Shown here: positions 1 to 8,289 of the stretch, in pieces | Position numbering within the stretch: the stretch's first letter is position 1 | Layout: each line of letters begins with the position of its first letter | Source: Bacteroidales bacterium | Lineage (GTDB): Bacteria > Bacteroidota > Bacteroidia > Bacteroidales > F082 | Reading direction: 5' to 3' | Length of the DNA: 19,379 nt | NCBI GenBank assembly: GCA_017616675.1 | Contig: JAFZXR010000067.1 | Location: 1-19,379 of the forward strand | The notes under the pieces: generated by a model | Seen by the model: only the letters and a program-made list of their open reading frames with translations | Told to the model about the DNA's origin: nothing | Databases searched by the model: none | Made by a program: the position numbers and the translations under genes

Positions 1-1482
1 AAACGCCCGCAGGTGGCCATAGCTTACGACTGCCGTAACAACAGCAAGGAGTTTGCACAGATCACCGCCGACGTGATGACAGCTAACGGCATTAAAGTGT
101 TCTTATTCAGTGCGTTACGTCCTACTCCAGAGCTTTCATTCGCCATCCGCGAACTGAAATGTCAGTCGGGAATCGTGGTCACAGCCTCGCACAACCCGAA
201 GGAATACAACGGCTACAAGGTGTATTGGGAAGACGGCGGACAGATTGTGGCGCCACACGACAAGAACATCATCGCCGAAGTGCAGAAAATCACCGATATC
301 TCGATGGTGAAACGCAAGAGAAACGCCAAGCTCATCGAGATGCTCGACGACAGCTTCGACGAGATCTACCTCAACAAGGTGATGAGTCTCTCGTTGTCGC
401 CAAAACTCATCAAGAAACATAAAAACCTGTCGTTCGTCTACACTCCAATCCACGGAACAGGCGGTCAGGTGATGCCGAAGCTTTTCGCCAAGGCAGGCTT
501 CAAGAACTTCTATCCTGTTGAGGAACAAATGGTTACCGACGGCAACTTCCCTACTGTGGTGTCGCCAAACCCTGAGGAGAAAGCCGCTATGAACATGGCT
601 ATCGAGAAGGCCAAGGCAATGAAAGCCGACATCGTGCTCGCCACCGACCCTGACGCCGACCGCGTAGGCCTCGCAGTGCGCGACGACAAAGGCGATTTCA
701 TGCTGCTCAACGGCAACCAGACAGCCAGCATCCTCACCTATTACATCCTCACACGTTGGGAGGAACTCGGCAAGCTCACAGGCAAGGAGTTTATCGTTAA
801 GACCATAGTAACCAGCGACTTACTGCTGAAGATAGCTCAGAAATTCAACGTCAAGACCTACGACGTGCTCACCGGCTTTAAGTATATCGCCGACAAGATC
901 CTCAACAAACCTGAGGAGAAGTTCATCTGCGGCGGTGAAGAGAGCTACGGTTTCCTCGTCGGCGACTTCGTGCGCGACAAAGACGCCATCATCACATGCT
1001 TCATGCTCGCCGAAGCCACGTCATGGGCCGCCGAACAAGGCAAGACGCTGTATCAGCTCCTGAAGGAGATTTACAAGGAATTCGGCGTGTACCGCGAGAA
1101 ACTCGTCTCCCTCACCAAGAAAGGCATCAGCGGCATCGAAGAGATCAAAAAGATGATGCTCGACCTCCGCAACAACCCGCCGAAAAACCTTCTGGGATCA
1201 AGGGTTTCGGAGATTCGCGACTATAAACTCGGCGTGAGCAAAGACATCAACTTCGGCGTTGAGACAATCATCAACCTGCCTAAGTCGGATGTGCTTCAGT
1301 TCTTCACCGAAGACTGCATAAAAGTCAGTGTAAGACCTTCAGGCACAGAGCCTAAGATCAAGTTCTATTTCAGCATGAACGAGCCTCTGAAAAACATCAG
1401 CGAACTCAGCGGAGTGGAACAGGAGCTCGACGAGAACCTCGAACAACTCGCCAAGGTGTTCACCGAGCCGAAAGAAGAATAG
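1..1482 (+). CDS. Phosphoglucomutase/phosphomannomutase family protein, 5' end cut off by the window
   Basis: This enzyme of the alpha-D-phosphohexomutase family moves a phosphate between C1 and C6 of a hexose, feeding nucleotide-sugar and storage-polysaccharide synthesis in the cytoplasm. All four family signatures are visible: the catalytic serine loop TASHNP (Ser codon 187-189), the metal loop DPDADR (646-663), the sugar loop GGEESYG (931-951) and the C-terminal phosphate-binding loop RPSGTEPK (1333-1356). The reading frame is open to base 1, and the codons before the first possible start (GTG at 13) already encode family-like sequence. The true start therefore lies outside the window; about 90 residues are missing if it matches the usual ~580-residue bacterial phosphoglucomutase. 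Glucose versus mannose preference cannot be decided from these motifs. The gene ends 5 bases from the convergent TPR lipoprotein gene. Confidence 0.93.
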   Translation, partial: KRPQVAIAYDCRNNSKEFAQITADVMTANGIKVFLFSALRPTPELSFAIRELKCQSGIVVTASHNPKEYNGYKVYWEDGGQIVAPHDKNIIAEVQKITDISMVKRKRNAKLIEMLDDSFDEIYLNKVMSLSLSPKLIKKHKNLSFVYTPIHGTGGQVMPKLFAKAGFKNFYPVEEQMVTDGNFPTVVSPNPEEKAAMNMAIEKAKAMKADIVLATDPDADRVGLAVRDDKGDFMLLNGNQTASILTYYILTRWEELGKLTGKEFIVKTIVTSDLLLKIAQKFNVKTYDVLTGFKYIADKILNKPEEKFICGGEESYGFLVGDFVRDKDAIITCFMLAEATSWAAEQGKTLYQLLKEIYKEFGVYREKLVSLTKKGISGIEEIKKMMLDLRNNPPKNLLGSRVSEIRDYKLGVSKDINFGVETIINLPKSDVLQFFTEDCIKVSVRPSGTEPKIKFYFSMNEPLKNISELSGVEQELDENLEQLAKVFTEPKEE

Positions 1483-1487
1483 CAGAG

Positions 1488-2483
1488 CTACTCTCCTATT
1501 CTATGCAAAGCATCTATCGCCAGCTGATAATTAGGATTATCCTTTAAAATCTGGAGGTAGATGCTTTTAGCTTTCATAAAGTTTCCCTTCTGTTCGTATG
1601 CTACGCCCTCGTTCAAGAGTGCGTCGACCGACTTCGGATTGACAGCTAAAGCCTTGTCGAACTCCTCAATCGCCTTGTCATAGTCTAGCATATAGACCAG
1701 ATTGACATATCCTTTATTGAACAAAATCTGATAGTTTCCCGGAATCCTGGCATCCAAGGTGTCGTAGATCTCCAGAGCCTTTTCAGGATCGCCGTTGTCT
1801 TGCAGATACATCGCCAAGTCGTAATACGTGGTCCAGTCGTTGGGATTCATCTCTATCGCCAGTTGATAGAAATCTTCGGCCATAGGATTACGCTGAGCCG
1901 CGTAGATATTGGCAATCTGGTACACCGGGTCGATGAAGCTGTCGTCCTGACTCCTCGCCTTCATAAACTGTTTCATCGCCTGTACGGTGTCGTTTTTCGA
2001 CAGACTGATGATGCCGCGGAGGTAATATGCCTGCGGGTTTATGCTATTGAGTTCCAATGCCTTATCAAGATAAGCGTTGGCCAACTGGTTGTTCCCCTGC
2101 AGAAAACTCATCTCGGCCAGCTTTATCACCGGACGCGAGTCATTCGGCGCTATCTCAGTCGCCTTGTTCAGCGTCATCAGGATGTTGTCTTGATCACCCA
2201 AGGCGTAGTAGATATCTGTCAAGACCAGCAAGGCATCGACGTTTTTACCATCGAGCGACAAGGCGCTGTTGATGTCACGAATAGCCATGCCCACCTGCTC
2301 GTTGGCAAGATAATACCTTGCTCTGTCGATATAACCGTTTACATCGAGAGTATCGGCCGTCAAACCTTCGTCAACCGTCGTAACCTGTTGATTATCATTT
2401 GGTTGCTTACTATTATCGTCACTACATTGGGTGCAGCTTGTCAGCATCAGCGCGCAAGCCAAAACCAGAAAAACTTTCTTCAT
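1488..2483 (-). CDS. TPR-repeat lipoprotein
   Basis: A 331-residue probable lipoprotein. The N-terminus is a lipoprotein signal peptide: KK, a hydrophobic stretch, then lipobox LTSC with the acylated cysteine at residue 17, followed by a hydrophilic linker. From about residue 50 to the end it is built of tandem tetratricopeptide repeats (for example YLANEQVGMAIRDINSALSL and YDKAIEEFDKALAVNPKS), about eight units. TPR arrays bind proteins; the partner is unknown. It starts 21 bases after the recA stop on the same strand with no promoter motif between them, so it is probably the second gene of a recA transcript. The start codon is fixed by the signal peptide. A role in envelope assembly is only an inference from localisation. 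Confidence 0.88.
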   Translation of the reverse strand: MKKVFLVLACALMLTSCTQCSDDNSKQPNDNQQVTTVDEGLTADTLDVNGYIDRARYYLANEQVGMAIRDINSALSLDGKNVDALLVLTDIYYALGDQDNILMTLNKATEIAPNDSRPVIKLAEMSFLQGNNQLANAYLDKALELNSINPQAYYLRGIISLSKNDTVQAMKQFMKARSQDDSFIDPVYQIANIYAAQRNPMAEDFYQLAIEMNPNDWTTYYDLAMYLQDNGDPEKALEIYDTLDARIPGNYQILFNKGYVNLVYMLDYDKAIEEFDKALAVNPKSVDALLNEGVAYEQKGNFMKAKSIYLQILKDNPNYQLAIDALHRIGE

Positions 2484-2504
2484 TAGTCCTTGATATTCAA
2501 TATG

Positions 2505-3539
2505 TTAAAGGTCTTGATCCGTATCGTTCAGAGCTTCCGTGATCTTCTGTGTCAGCTCGTCGCTCAGTTCAGGATTCTCTTCAAGCAGCTTCTTCAGCGC
2601 ATCTCTGCCCTGTCCGAGCTTGGTGTCGTTGTAGCTGAACCATGAACCGCTCTTCTTAATGATGCCGAGTTCCACGCCTATGTCGATGATCTCTCCGACT
2701 TTTGAGATTCCTTCGCCGTAGAGAATGTCGAACTCAGCTTTTCTGAACGGAGGAGCCACCTTGTTCTTCACCACCTTCACTTTCACGCGGTTACCCATGA
2801 TATTCTCGCCGTCTTTGATCTGACTCACCTTACGGATGTCAAGACGCACTGAGCTATAGAATTTCAGGGCGTTTCCGCCTGTTGTCGTCTCCGGGTTGCC
2901 GAACATGATACCAATCTTCTCGCGCAGCTGGTTGATGAAGATACACACTGTCGACGTCTTGCTTATCGAAGCCGTGAGCTTACGCATGGCCTGTGACATC
3001 AGTCGTGCCTGCAATCCCATCTTGCTGTCGCCCATCTCGCCTTCGATCTCACTCTTTGGCGTTAACGCAGCCACAGAGTCAATCACAATGACGTCGATGG
3101 CGCCCGAACGGATAAGGTTCTCGGCGATTTCAAGGGCCTGTTCGCCGTTATCTGGCTGCGAGACAAGCAAGTTGTCTATGTCAACGCCGAGCTTCTTCGC
3201 GTAAAAACGGTCGAACGCATGCTCCGCGTCGATAAAAGCGCCGATTCCGCCCATTTTCTGGGCCTCGGCGATGACATGTAACGCCAAAGTGGTCTTACCC
3301 GAGCTCTCAGGTCCAAACACCTCAATAATCCTGCCACGCGGCATTCCACCGATACCCAATGCATAGTCCAAACCAATCGAACCCGTTGATATTGCATCTA
3401 TCTTTTCCTGTTTATGATCGCCAAGGCGCATGATGCTGCCCTTTCCAAACGATTTCTCAATGTTTCCCATTGTGGCTTCCAAAGCCTTCAGTTTCTCCTG
3501 TCTCACTTTCTCGACATCTTCCTCGATATTCTTTGCCAT
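2505..3539 (-). CDS. recA: Recombinase RecA
   Basis: RecA forms ATP-dependent filaments on single-stranded DNA and drives homologous recombination and the SOS response. The 344-residue length is normal. Walker A GPESSGKT lies at residues 76-83, the catalytic-glutamate region FIDAEHAFD at 102-110, the Walker B strand [10 protein letters not shown] near 150, the DNA-binding L2 segment [15 protein letters not shown] near 210, and the acidic C-terminal tail is present. AEHAFD replaces the commoner AEHALD, a conservative difference. The gene follows nth on the minus strand with a 122-base gap holding its own promoter, and the TPR lipoprotein gene follows it. I saw no palindromic SOS operator in the leader, but LexA boxes in this phylum are poorly defined, so absence is not informative. 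Confidence 0.98.
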   Translation of the reverse strand: MAKNIEEDVEKVRQEKLKALEATMGNIEKSFGKGSIMRLGDHKQEKIDAISTGSIGLDYALGIGGMPRGRIIEVFGPESSGKTTLALHVIAEAQKMGGIGAFIDAEHAFDRFYAKKLGVDIDNLLVSQPDNGEQALEIAENLIRSGAIDVIVIDSVAALTPKSEIEGEMGDSKMGLQARLMSQAMRKLTASISKTSTVCIFINQLREKIGIMFGNPETTTGGNALKFYSSVRLDIRKVSQIKDGENIMGNRVKVKVVKNKVAPPFRKAEFDILYGEGISKVGEIIDIGVELGIIKKSGSWFSYNDTKLGQGRDALKKLLEENPELSDELTQKITEALNDTDQDL

Positions 3540-3558
3540 TTTCTAAGTAGTTTTAAAT

Positions 3559-3580
3559 CAATAATTTAACAATAATTTTA
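3559..3580. repeat. 11-bp tandem direct repeat in the recA leader
   Basis: CAATAATTTAA (3559-3569) is followed directly by CAATAATTTTA (3570-3580), differing at one base. The pair lies 20-41 bases upstream of the recA start codon, inside the presumed untranslated leader. The period equals roughly one helical turn. It could be a regulator site or merely AT-rich sequence. Confidence 0.5.
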
Positions 3581-3638
3581 TACCATTTTCTCTTGTCAGG
3601 ATTCGATTTTGACGAGTTTTTAATCAAACCTAACGCTA

Positions 3639-3669
3639 CAAATATAAGCAAAAATTTTTAATCAACAAA
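3639..3669 (-). promoter_or_regulatory. recA promoter (Bacteroidetes -33/-7 type)
   Basis: On the minus strand TTTG (3669-3666) is followed by a 19-base spacer and TATATTTG (3646-3639), an exact match to the Bacteroides consensus TTTG-N19-TAnnTTTG. It predicts a leader of about 90 bases before the recA ATG. The -33 box lies within the last codons of nth, so recA can be expressed independently of nth. Confidence 0.8.
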
Positions 3670-4321
3670 CTTTTTTGCTATTTTTTTGATAAAAATCACA
3701 AATTTCTTTAATGCCGCATTCCCCGCACTTCGGCTTGCGCGCCAAACACACATATCTGCCGTGCAAAATCAGCCAATGATGCGCTTTCGACAGCAATCTC
3801 TGGGGAATATGCGCCACAAGCTGCTTCTCGGTGTCGAACGGCGTCTTGGCATTCTTACTCAACCCTATCCTAGCCGAAACCCTGAAAACATGAGTATCCA
3901 CAGGCATCGCAGGCTTGTCGAAAGCCACAGCCACCACCACATTGGCAGTCTTACGCCCCACTCCCGGCAACTTCTGCAAATCGTCGATATTATCAGGCAC
4001 GACGCCGTCAAACTCAGCCATCAAGCCCTTCGCCATCCCGATTAAGTTCTTAGCTTTATTATTTGGATAAGAAATCGACTTAATCAATTGATACACATCG
4101 TCTTGCGATGCTTCAGACAAGGACTTGGCATCAGGAAAACGCTCGAAAAACGCCGGCGTGGTCATGTTAACCCTCTTGTCGGTACACTGAGCCGAGAGGA
4201 TCACCGCCACCAAGAGCTGATAAGGATTCATAAACTTCAGCTCCGACTCCGCCACAGGCATCGCCTCCTCGAAATACTCGATGAAAGCATCATATTTCGC
4301 TTGAATATCAATCTTTTTCAT
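3662..4321 (-). CDS. nth: Endonuclease III (DNA glycosylase/AP lyase)
   Basis: This base-excision repair enzyme removes oxidised pyrimidines and cleaves the abasic site. The 219-residue protein has the helix-hairpin-helix LPGVGRKTA with catalytic Lys124, catalytic Asp142 in VDTHVFRVSARIGL, and the C-terminal [4Fe-4S] ligands Cys192, Cys199, Cys202 and Cys208 in the expected C-x6-C-x2-C-x5-C spacing. All key residues are intact. It is divergent from the GNAT-like gene, with 73 bases between the two starts, and lies upstream of recA, making a small DNA-repair cluster. The first ATG fits the family's N-terminus. Confidence 0.97.
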   Translation of the reverse strand: MKKIDIQAKYDAFIEYFEEAMPVAESELKFMNPYQLLVAVILSAQCTDKRVNMTTPAFFERFPDAKSLSEASQDDVYQLIKSISYPNNKAKNLIGMAKGLMAEFDGVVPDNIDDLQKLPGVGRKTANVVVAVAFDKPAMPVDTHVFRVSARIGLSKNAKTPFDTEKQLVAHIPQRLLSKAHHWLILHGRYVCLARKPKCGECGIKEICDFYQKNSKKVC

Positions 4322-4339
4322 TTTTTTAATTTTTCACAA

Positions 4340-4347
4340 CAAAATTA
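4340..4347 (-). promoter_or_regulatory. -7 element for nth
   Basis: TAATTTTG on the minus strand matches TAnnTTTG and lies 18 bases upstream of the nth ATG. No clear TTTG is found at the ideal -33 distance (around 4367-4370), a position that coincides with the -7 box of the opposite promoter. Confidence 0.55.
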
Positions 4348-4359
4348 CATATTTTTCGT

Positions 4360-4367
4360 TATTTTTG
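4360..4367 (+). promoter_or_regulatory. -7 element for the GNAT-like/lolD/TPR/cyuA operon
   Basis: TATTTTTG, followed by C, matches TAnnTTTG and lies 27 bases before the ATG at 4395. The -33 position (about 4337-4340) has no good TTTG and overlaps the -7 box of the divergent nth promoter. Confidence 0.6.
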
Positions 4368-4394
4368 CAGAATATTTAAAGAAAATAGTTTTTG

Positions 4395-5606
4395 ATGTCA
4401 GAATATACACTCCACGAGGTGACGACCAAGCGCGAAATCAAGCAATGGCTTGCATTTCCGTCGAAGTTGTATAAACACGACGAGCATTACGTGCGTCCGC
4501 TCGACCGCGAAGTGGAGAAGGTTTTCGACCGCGAACAGAACAAACTGTTCCGCCACGGCGACGCCACAAGGTATTACCTGACCGACAAAAACGACACAAT
4601 GGTAGGCAGAATAGCGGTTTTCTACGACGAGAAGACCTCTAAAGTCTACGAAAACGAGGAAAACGGACAAAAGACAGGCGGATGCGGCTTCTTCGACTGC
4701 ATCAACGACCAGGAAGCGGCCAACATCCTCTTCGACGCAGCCAAGAAATGGCTCGAAGAACGTGGCTTCGAAGCGATGGATGGCCCAATAAACTTTGGCG
4801 ATCGCGACTATTTCTGGGGCTGTCTGGTGGAAGGTTTCACCGACCCGATCTACAACATGCCGTATAACTTCCCTTACTACCGCGAACTCTTCGAGAACTA
4901 TGGTTTTAAGGACTATTTCAAACAGTTCACCTTCCGCCGTAACCTCATCCCGGGCGGTTTCGACCCTATCCTACGCGAAAAAGCGGCACGTATCTACGAA
5001 AACCCCGACTATTCCTTCGAAATCCTCGACCGCCGTCACATTGACCGCTATGCCGACGATTTCCTGACGATTTATAATAAATCGTGGGGCGCCATCCCTG
5101 GCACAGCCAAGCTCACACGCCAACACGCAATGGCGCTGCTTAACAGCCTGAAACCCATCATCGACCCGCGACTGATGCATTTCGCCTACTACAAAGGCGA
5201 ACCCGTCGGTTTCTTCCTCATGATGATCGACCTCAACCAGATTTATAAAGGTCTGAATGGTAACGACAAGGGATTCAATAAGTTACGCATCATATGGAGA
5301 GTGAAAATAGCAAGAATCTGCGACCGCGCCATATCACTCGTGTTCGGTATTGTGCCAGAACACCGCAAAAAAGGCCTCGAATCAGGTCTCGTTTGCTCAC
5401 TCGAGGCTCAAGCAATCAAGAAAAGATTCAAATATAAGGAATTGCAGCTCAATTGGATAGGCGACTTCAACCCTCCTATGCTGAAAATAGCCGAAAGAGC
5501 AGGCGCAAGCCACTATAAGACGCATATCACATTCCGATATCTCTTCGACAGAAACAAGCCATTTACAAGGGCTAAACTGCAATATAACGGTAAAAAAGAA
5601 GACTGA
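4395..5606 (+). CDS. Uncharacterised GNAT-like protein (YghO-type family)
   Basis: A 403-residue cytoplasmic protein with no signal peptide or membrane segment. It resembles a widespread family usually labelled N-acetyltransferase or hypothetical. Its hallmarks are an N-terminal segment with [12 protein letters not shown] (residues 25-36), a VGRIAVFYD strand (70-78), GFFDC (98-102) followed by a helix with KKWLEERGF, and a conserved [19 protein letters not shown] block (130-148). The C-terminal half ([14 protein letters not shown], then [23 protein letters not shown]) looks like an acetyl-CoA-binding GNAT core. The substrate is unknown. I chose ATG 4395 over an in-frame TTG one codon earlier. 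Its stop overlaps the next gene's start by one base, so it leads a four-gene operon and is probably translationally coupled to the ABC ATPase. Confidence 0.75.
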   Translation: MSEYTLHEVTTKREIKQWLAFPSKLYKHDEHYVRPLDREVEKVFDREQNKLFRHGDATRYYLTDKNDTMVGRIAVFYDEKTSKVYENEENGQKTGGCGFFDCINDQEAANILFDAAKKWLEERGFEAMDGPINFGDRDYFWGCLVEGFTDPIYNMPYNFPYYRELFENYGFKDYFKQFTFRRNLIPGGFDPILREKAARIYENPDYSFEILDRRHIDRYADDFLTIYNKSWGAIPGTAKLTRQHAMALLNSLKPIIDPRLMHFAYYKGEPVGFFLMMIDLNQIYKGLNGNDKGFNKLRIIWRVKIARICDRAISLVFGIVPEHRKKGLESGLVCSLEAQAIKKRFKYKELQLNWIGDFNPPMLKIAERAGASHYKTHITFRYLFDRNKPFTRAKLQYNGKKED

Positions 5607-6256
5607 TGATAGAAGCAAAAGGTATATACAAATCGTTTGGTAATGTCGATGTCATCAAAGGCATTGATATTCATATAGATAAGAGCGAGATAGTGACCAT
5701 CGTCGGAGCCTCGGGCGCCGGCAAGTCGACACTGCTCCAAATCATCGGAACACTCGAAAAAGCTGACAAAGGCGAAGTCATCATCAACGGTCAGAACGTC
5801 AACACGCTCGGACAAAAGAAACTCGCCGCCTTCCGCAACAAAAACATCGGATTTGTGTTCCAATTCCATCATCTGCTGCCCGAATTCACCGCTCTTGAGA
5901 ACATTTGCATCCCGGCTTTCATTGCTGGAGAAAGTAAAAGTAATACTTTAAGTAAAGCCACTCAATTACTTGAGTATCTTAATCTTACAGAAAGAGCAAA
6001 CCACAAGCCGTCGATGCTGTCAGGCGGCGAGCAACAACGTGTGGCAGTGGCACGCGCTCTCATCAACAACCCATCGGTAATCTTAGCCGACGAGCCCTCA
6101 GGAAACCTCGACTCGAAGAACGCCCGCGAACTGCACGAGCTGTTTTTCAAGCTGAGAGAACAGACTGGACAGACGTTCGTCATCGTCACCCACAACCAGG
6201 AGCTGGCGAAGATGGCCGACAGGACCTTAACAATAAAAGATGGTAAAATTGTTTAG
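5606..6256 (+). CDS. lolD: LolD-type ABC transporter ATP-binding protein
   Basis: A 216-residue ATPase of the MacB/LolD family. Walker A GASGAGKS is at residues 34-41, the Q-loop glutamine at 86, the signature LSGGEQQ at 138-144, Walker B VILADEP at 158-164 and the switch histidine at 196. The block after the Q-loop, [16 protein letters not shown], is characteristic of LolD, which powers LolCE to extract lipoproteins from the inner membrane for sorting to the outer membrane. No LolC/LolE-type permease is encoded in the window, so the partner must lie elsewhere. That matches the several lipoproteins here only in a general sense. It starts at ATG 5606 in a TGATG overlap with the previous gene. 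FtsE- or MacB-like roles are possible but fit the HHLLPEF block less well. Confidence 0.85.
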   Translation: MIEAKGIYKSFGNVDVIKGIDIHIDKSEIVTIVGASGAGKSTLLQIIGTLEKADKGEVIINGQNVNTLGQKKLAAFRNKNIGFVFQFHHLLPEFTALENICIPAFIAGESKSNTLSKATQLLEYLNLTERANHKPSMLSGGEQQRVAVARALINNPSVILADEPSGNLDSKNARELHELFFKLREQTGQTFVIVTHNQELAKMADRTLTIKDGKIV

Positions 6257-6260
6257 AATC

Positions 6261-8288
6261 ATGCGAAATATAGCAAAATATATCTTCATAATATCGTTCG
6301 GATTGCTTTGTTTTACGCCGATTTACGTCAACGCGCAAGACGAAGTCCCTACTTACGAGTCACTGGTGTCATCGGGCGATAGGGAATTCGCGAAAAACGA
6401 ATACATCAAAGCCAAGACATATTATCAGGAAGCACTGCGACTGAAGCCTAACGACGCCACGGCGAAAGGCAAGCTCGACAAGACTCTTCAACGCATCCGA
6501 GAGGAAAGCAAGAAAGAAGAACAGTTTTTCGAGTATATCGACATAGCCGACGAACTCTACGCCAACAACGAGCTCGAAAAAGCCCTCGCCGAATACGACA
6601 AGGCCCTCAAGATATTCCCGAAAGACGAGTATGCACTGGGCAAGAAGAGCGAAATCAACACTATACTTAAAGACGAGAAAGACAAGCTCGACAGCTTCAA
6701 TGAGATGGTGACACTCGCCGACAAACTTCTTAAAGAGGAGAAATACGCCGAAGCCGTGATGCAATATGAATCGGCATTGCAGCTTTATCCGAACAACTCC
6801 GCCGTCAAGGAAAAATATCAGGAAGCAAGAGGCAAAAAAGACGCTTACGACTCAAAAGTATCTGAGTTTGAACGACTTACAGCACAAGGACAGGAATTCA
6901 CCTTAAGAAAGAAATACGCCGAAGCAATCGCCGTCTACGAGCAGGCATTGCTGATATTTCCTAACGAAAAAGAGATTTCCGACAAGATTGGCGAGCTGCA
7001 GCGTACGAAAAACACTGCCGACAGCTACAACAGCAAAATCAATGAAGCCGACGCATTCTATGAAGACCGCTCGTACAACGAAGCTAAGGCAGCCTACCAA
7101 GCTGCTTTGACAGTAATTCCCGACGATTCCTACGCATTAGGCATGATTGCACGCATCGACGAGATCGTCAACAGCTCGGAATATCTGAAGATTCAGAACG
7201 ACAAGGCCAAACTCGACAGCAACTTCGCCAGTTTCATCGCTAAAGGCGAGACCGCCGAAACTCAGAAAAACTACGAGCAGGCTCTCTCCTACTACAATAA
7301 AGCATTGGAACTCAAGCCAAATAACGCCGAAGCACTGGCTAAGAAACAGAATGCCGAGAACATGATTCTCTACGCTGAGCAACAGCGCAAGGAACAGGAA
7401 CGCCAGGCCGCAGCCGAGGCGGAAAAACAGCGTAAAGCTCAGATTCAGAACCTGATAAACACTGGTAATCAACAGATTACAGATAAAAAATACGCCGACG
7501 CGGAGAACACCTTCAACCAGCTCCTCGCCCTCGACCCCAACAACGCCACGGCAACCGAGAAACTCGGCGTGATTGCCGGCTTCTACGAAGAGATACAGCG
7601 CCAGAAACAGGAAAACTACAACAACGCAATGGCTGAAGGCCGTTATGCCATGGACAGCTGGAACTACGCCGAGGCTATCCGCCAATATAACATCGCTTTG
7701 AGCTTCAAACCAGACGATGAGGCTGCTACTCAACAACTTACGCTGGCACAGCAGAACGAAAACATGCGCGTCGCCGCGTTACAAAATGAGTATAACGGTT
7801 ACGTCACAAAGGGCGACGCGCAGTTCCAAGCTAAAAACTACGATAAAGCCATCGAGTTCTATACGAAGGCTATCAACATGAACACCGGCAACCCCTATCC
7901 TGGCAATAAGATTAGGGAAATCGGCGACATGCTGGCAGCCAACAAACTCCTCGACCTCGTTGCCGACGCCACCGTCATCAACGCGAGCGAGACAAAACGT
8001 TTCGACTTCGAACCTGTCGACCCTACAACACGACGCAGCAACTATCTGATAATCAAGGCTAAAAGTCTTGTAGAACGTCAGTTTATCATGTACATCTCCT
8101 ACGGCAGCAAGAACGGCCGCAGCGGCGGATTCACCGTCACGGTGCCGAAAAACCAGGATGTCAATGACTTCATCATCCGCATCGGATCGCAATACAAATG
8201 GTTCAGCGAAGACAACACCTGGATCGAGATCCTGCCAGAAAACGGAAGCATCGAAATAACCTCAATGGAAATCACGAAAGGAAACTGA
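6261..8288 (+). CDS. Exported nine-unit TPR protein with a C-terminal beta-rich domain
   Basis: A 675-residue exported protein of unknown function. From ATG 6261 it has a Sec signal peptide (RNIAK, hydrophobic core, VNA before QDE; cleavage after about residue 25) and no lipobox cysteine. It then carries nine TPR-like units of the pattern Y.EA...Y..AL...P. The repeat prolines fall at residues 63, 120, 177, 234, 287, 353, 426 and 484, a period of mostly 57 residues rather than 34, so each TPR seems to be followed by an additional long helix. Residues about 370-395 are a charged EQQRKEQERQ coiled-coil-like stretch. The last ~105 residues form a beta-rich domain I do not recognise. An in-frame ATG at 6240 would overlap lolD by 17 bases and add seven residues; 6261 gives the cleaner signal peptide. 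The stop is one base from the next start. Confidence 0.8.
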   Translation: MRNIAKYIFIISFGLLCFTPIYVNAQDEVPTYESLVSSGDREFAKNEYIKAKTYYQEALRLKPNDATAKGKLDKTLQRIREESKKEEQFFEYIDIADELYANNELEKALAEYDKALKIFPKDEYALGKKSEINTILKDEKDKLDSFNEMVTLADKLLKEEKYAEAVMQYESALQLYPNNSAVKEKYQEARGKKDAYDSKVSEFERLTAQGQEFTLRKKYAEAIAVYEQALLIFPNEKEISDKIGELQRTKNTADSYNSKINEADAFYEDRSYNEAKAAYQAALTVIPDDSYALGMIARIDEIVNSSEYLKIQNDKAKLDSNFASFIAKGETAETQKNYEQALSYYNKALELKPNNAEALAKKQNAENMILYAEQQRKEQERQAAAEAEKQRKAQIQNLINTGNQQITDKKYADAENTFNQLLALDPNNATATEKLGVIAGFYEEIQRQKQENYNNAMAEGRYAMDSWNYAEAIRQYNIALSFKPDDEAATQQLTLAQQNENMRVAALQNEYNGYVTKGDAQFQAKNYDKAIEFYTKAINMNTGNPYPGNKIREIGDMLAANKLLDLVADATVINASETKRFDFEPVDPTTRRSNYLIIKAKSLVERQFIMYISYGSKNGRSGGFTVTVPKNQDVNDFIIRIGSQYKWFSEDNTWIEILPENGSIEITSMEITKGN

Positions 8289-8289
8289 T

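Noticed and set aside
13..15. GTG as a genuine start of the phosphohexomutase
   Set aside because: The frame is open to base 1 and the family's N-terminal segment is missing, so the gene is simply cut by the window edge.
1800..2486. Open frame on the plus strand opposite the TPR lipoprotein
   Set aside because: The minus-strand gene has a signal peptide, lipobox and TPRs; the antisense product has no recognisable feature.
3540..3661. Classical LexA/SOS box before recA
   Set aside because: No dyad resembling known LexA operators was found; only the direct repeat reported separately.
6240..6260. Upstream start for the exported TPR gene
   Set aside because: It is possible but overlaps lolD by 17 bases and lengthens the signal peptide's N-region; ATG 6261 fits better.
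7137..7736. Hydrophobic-looking minus-strand frame inside the exported TPR gene
   Set aside because: Its hydrophobic residues are what the complement of charged TPR codons gives. It has no promoter or start context.
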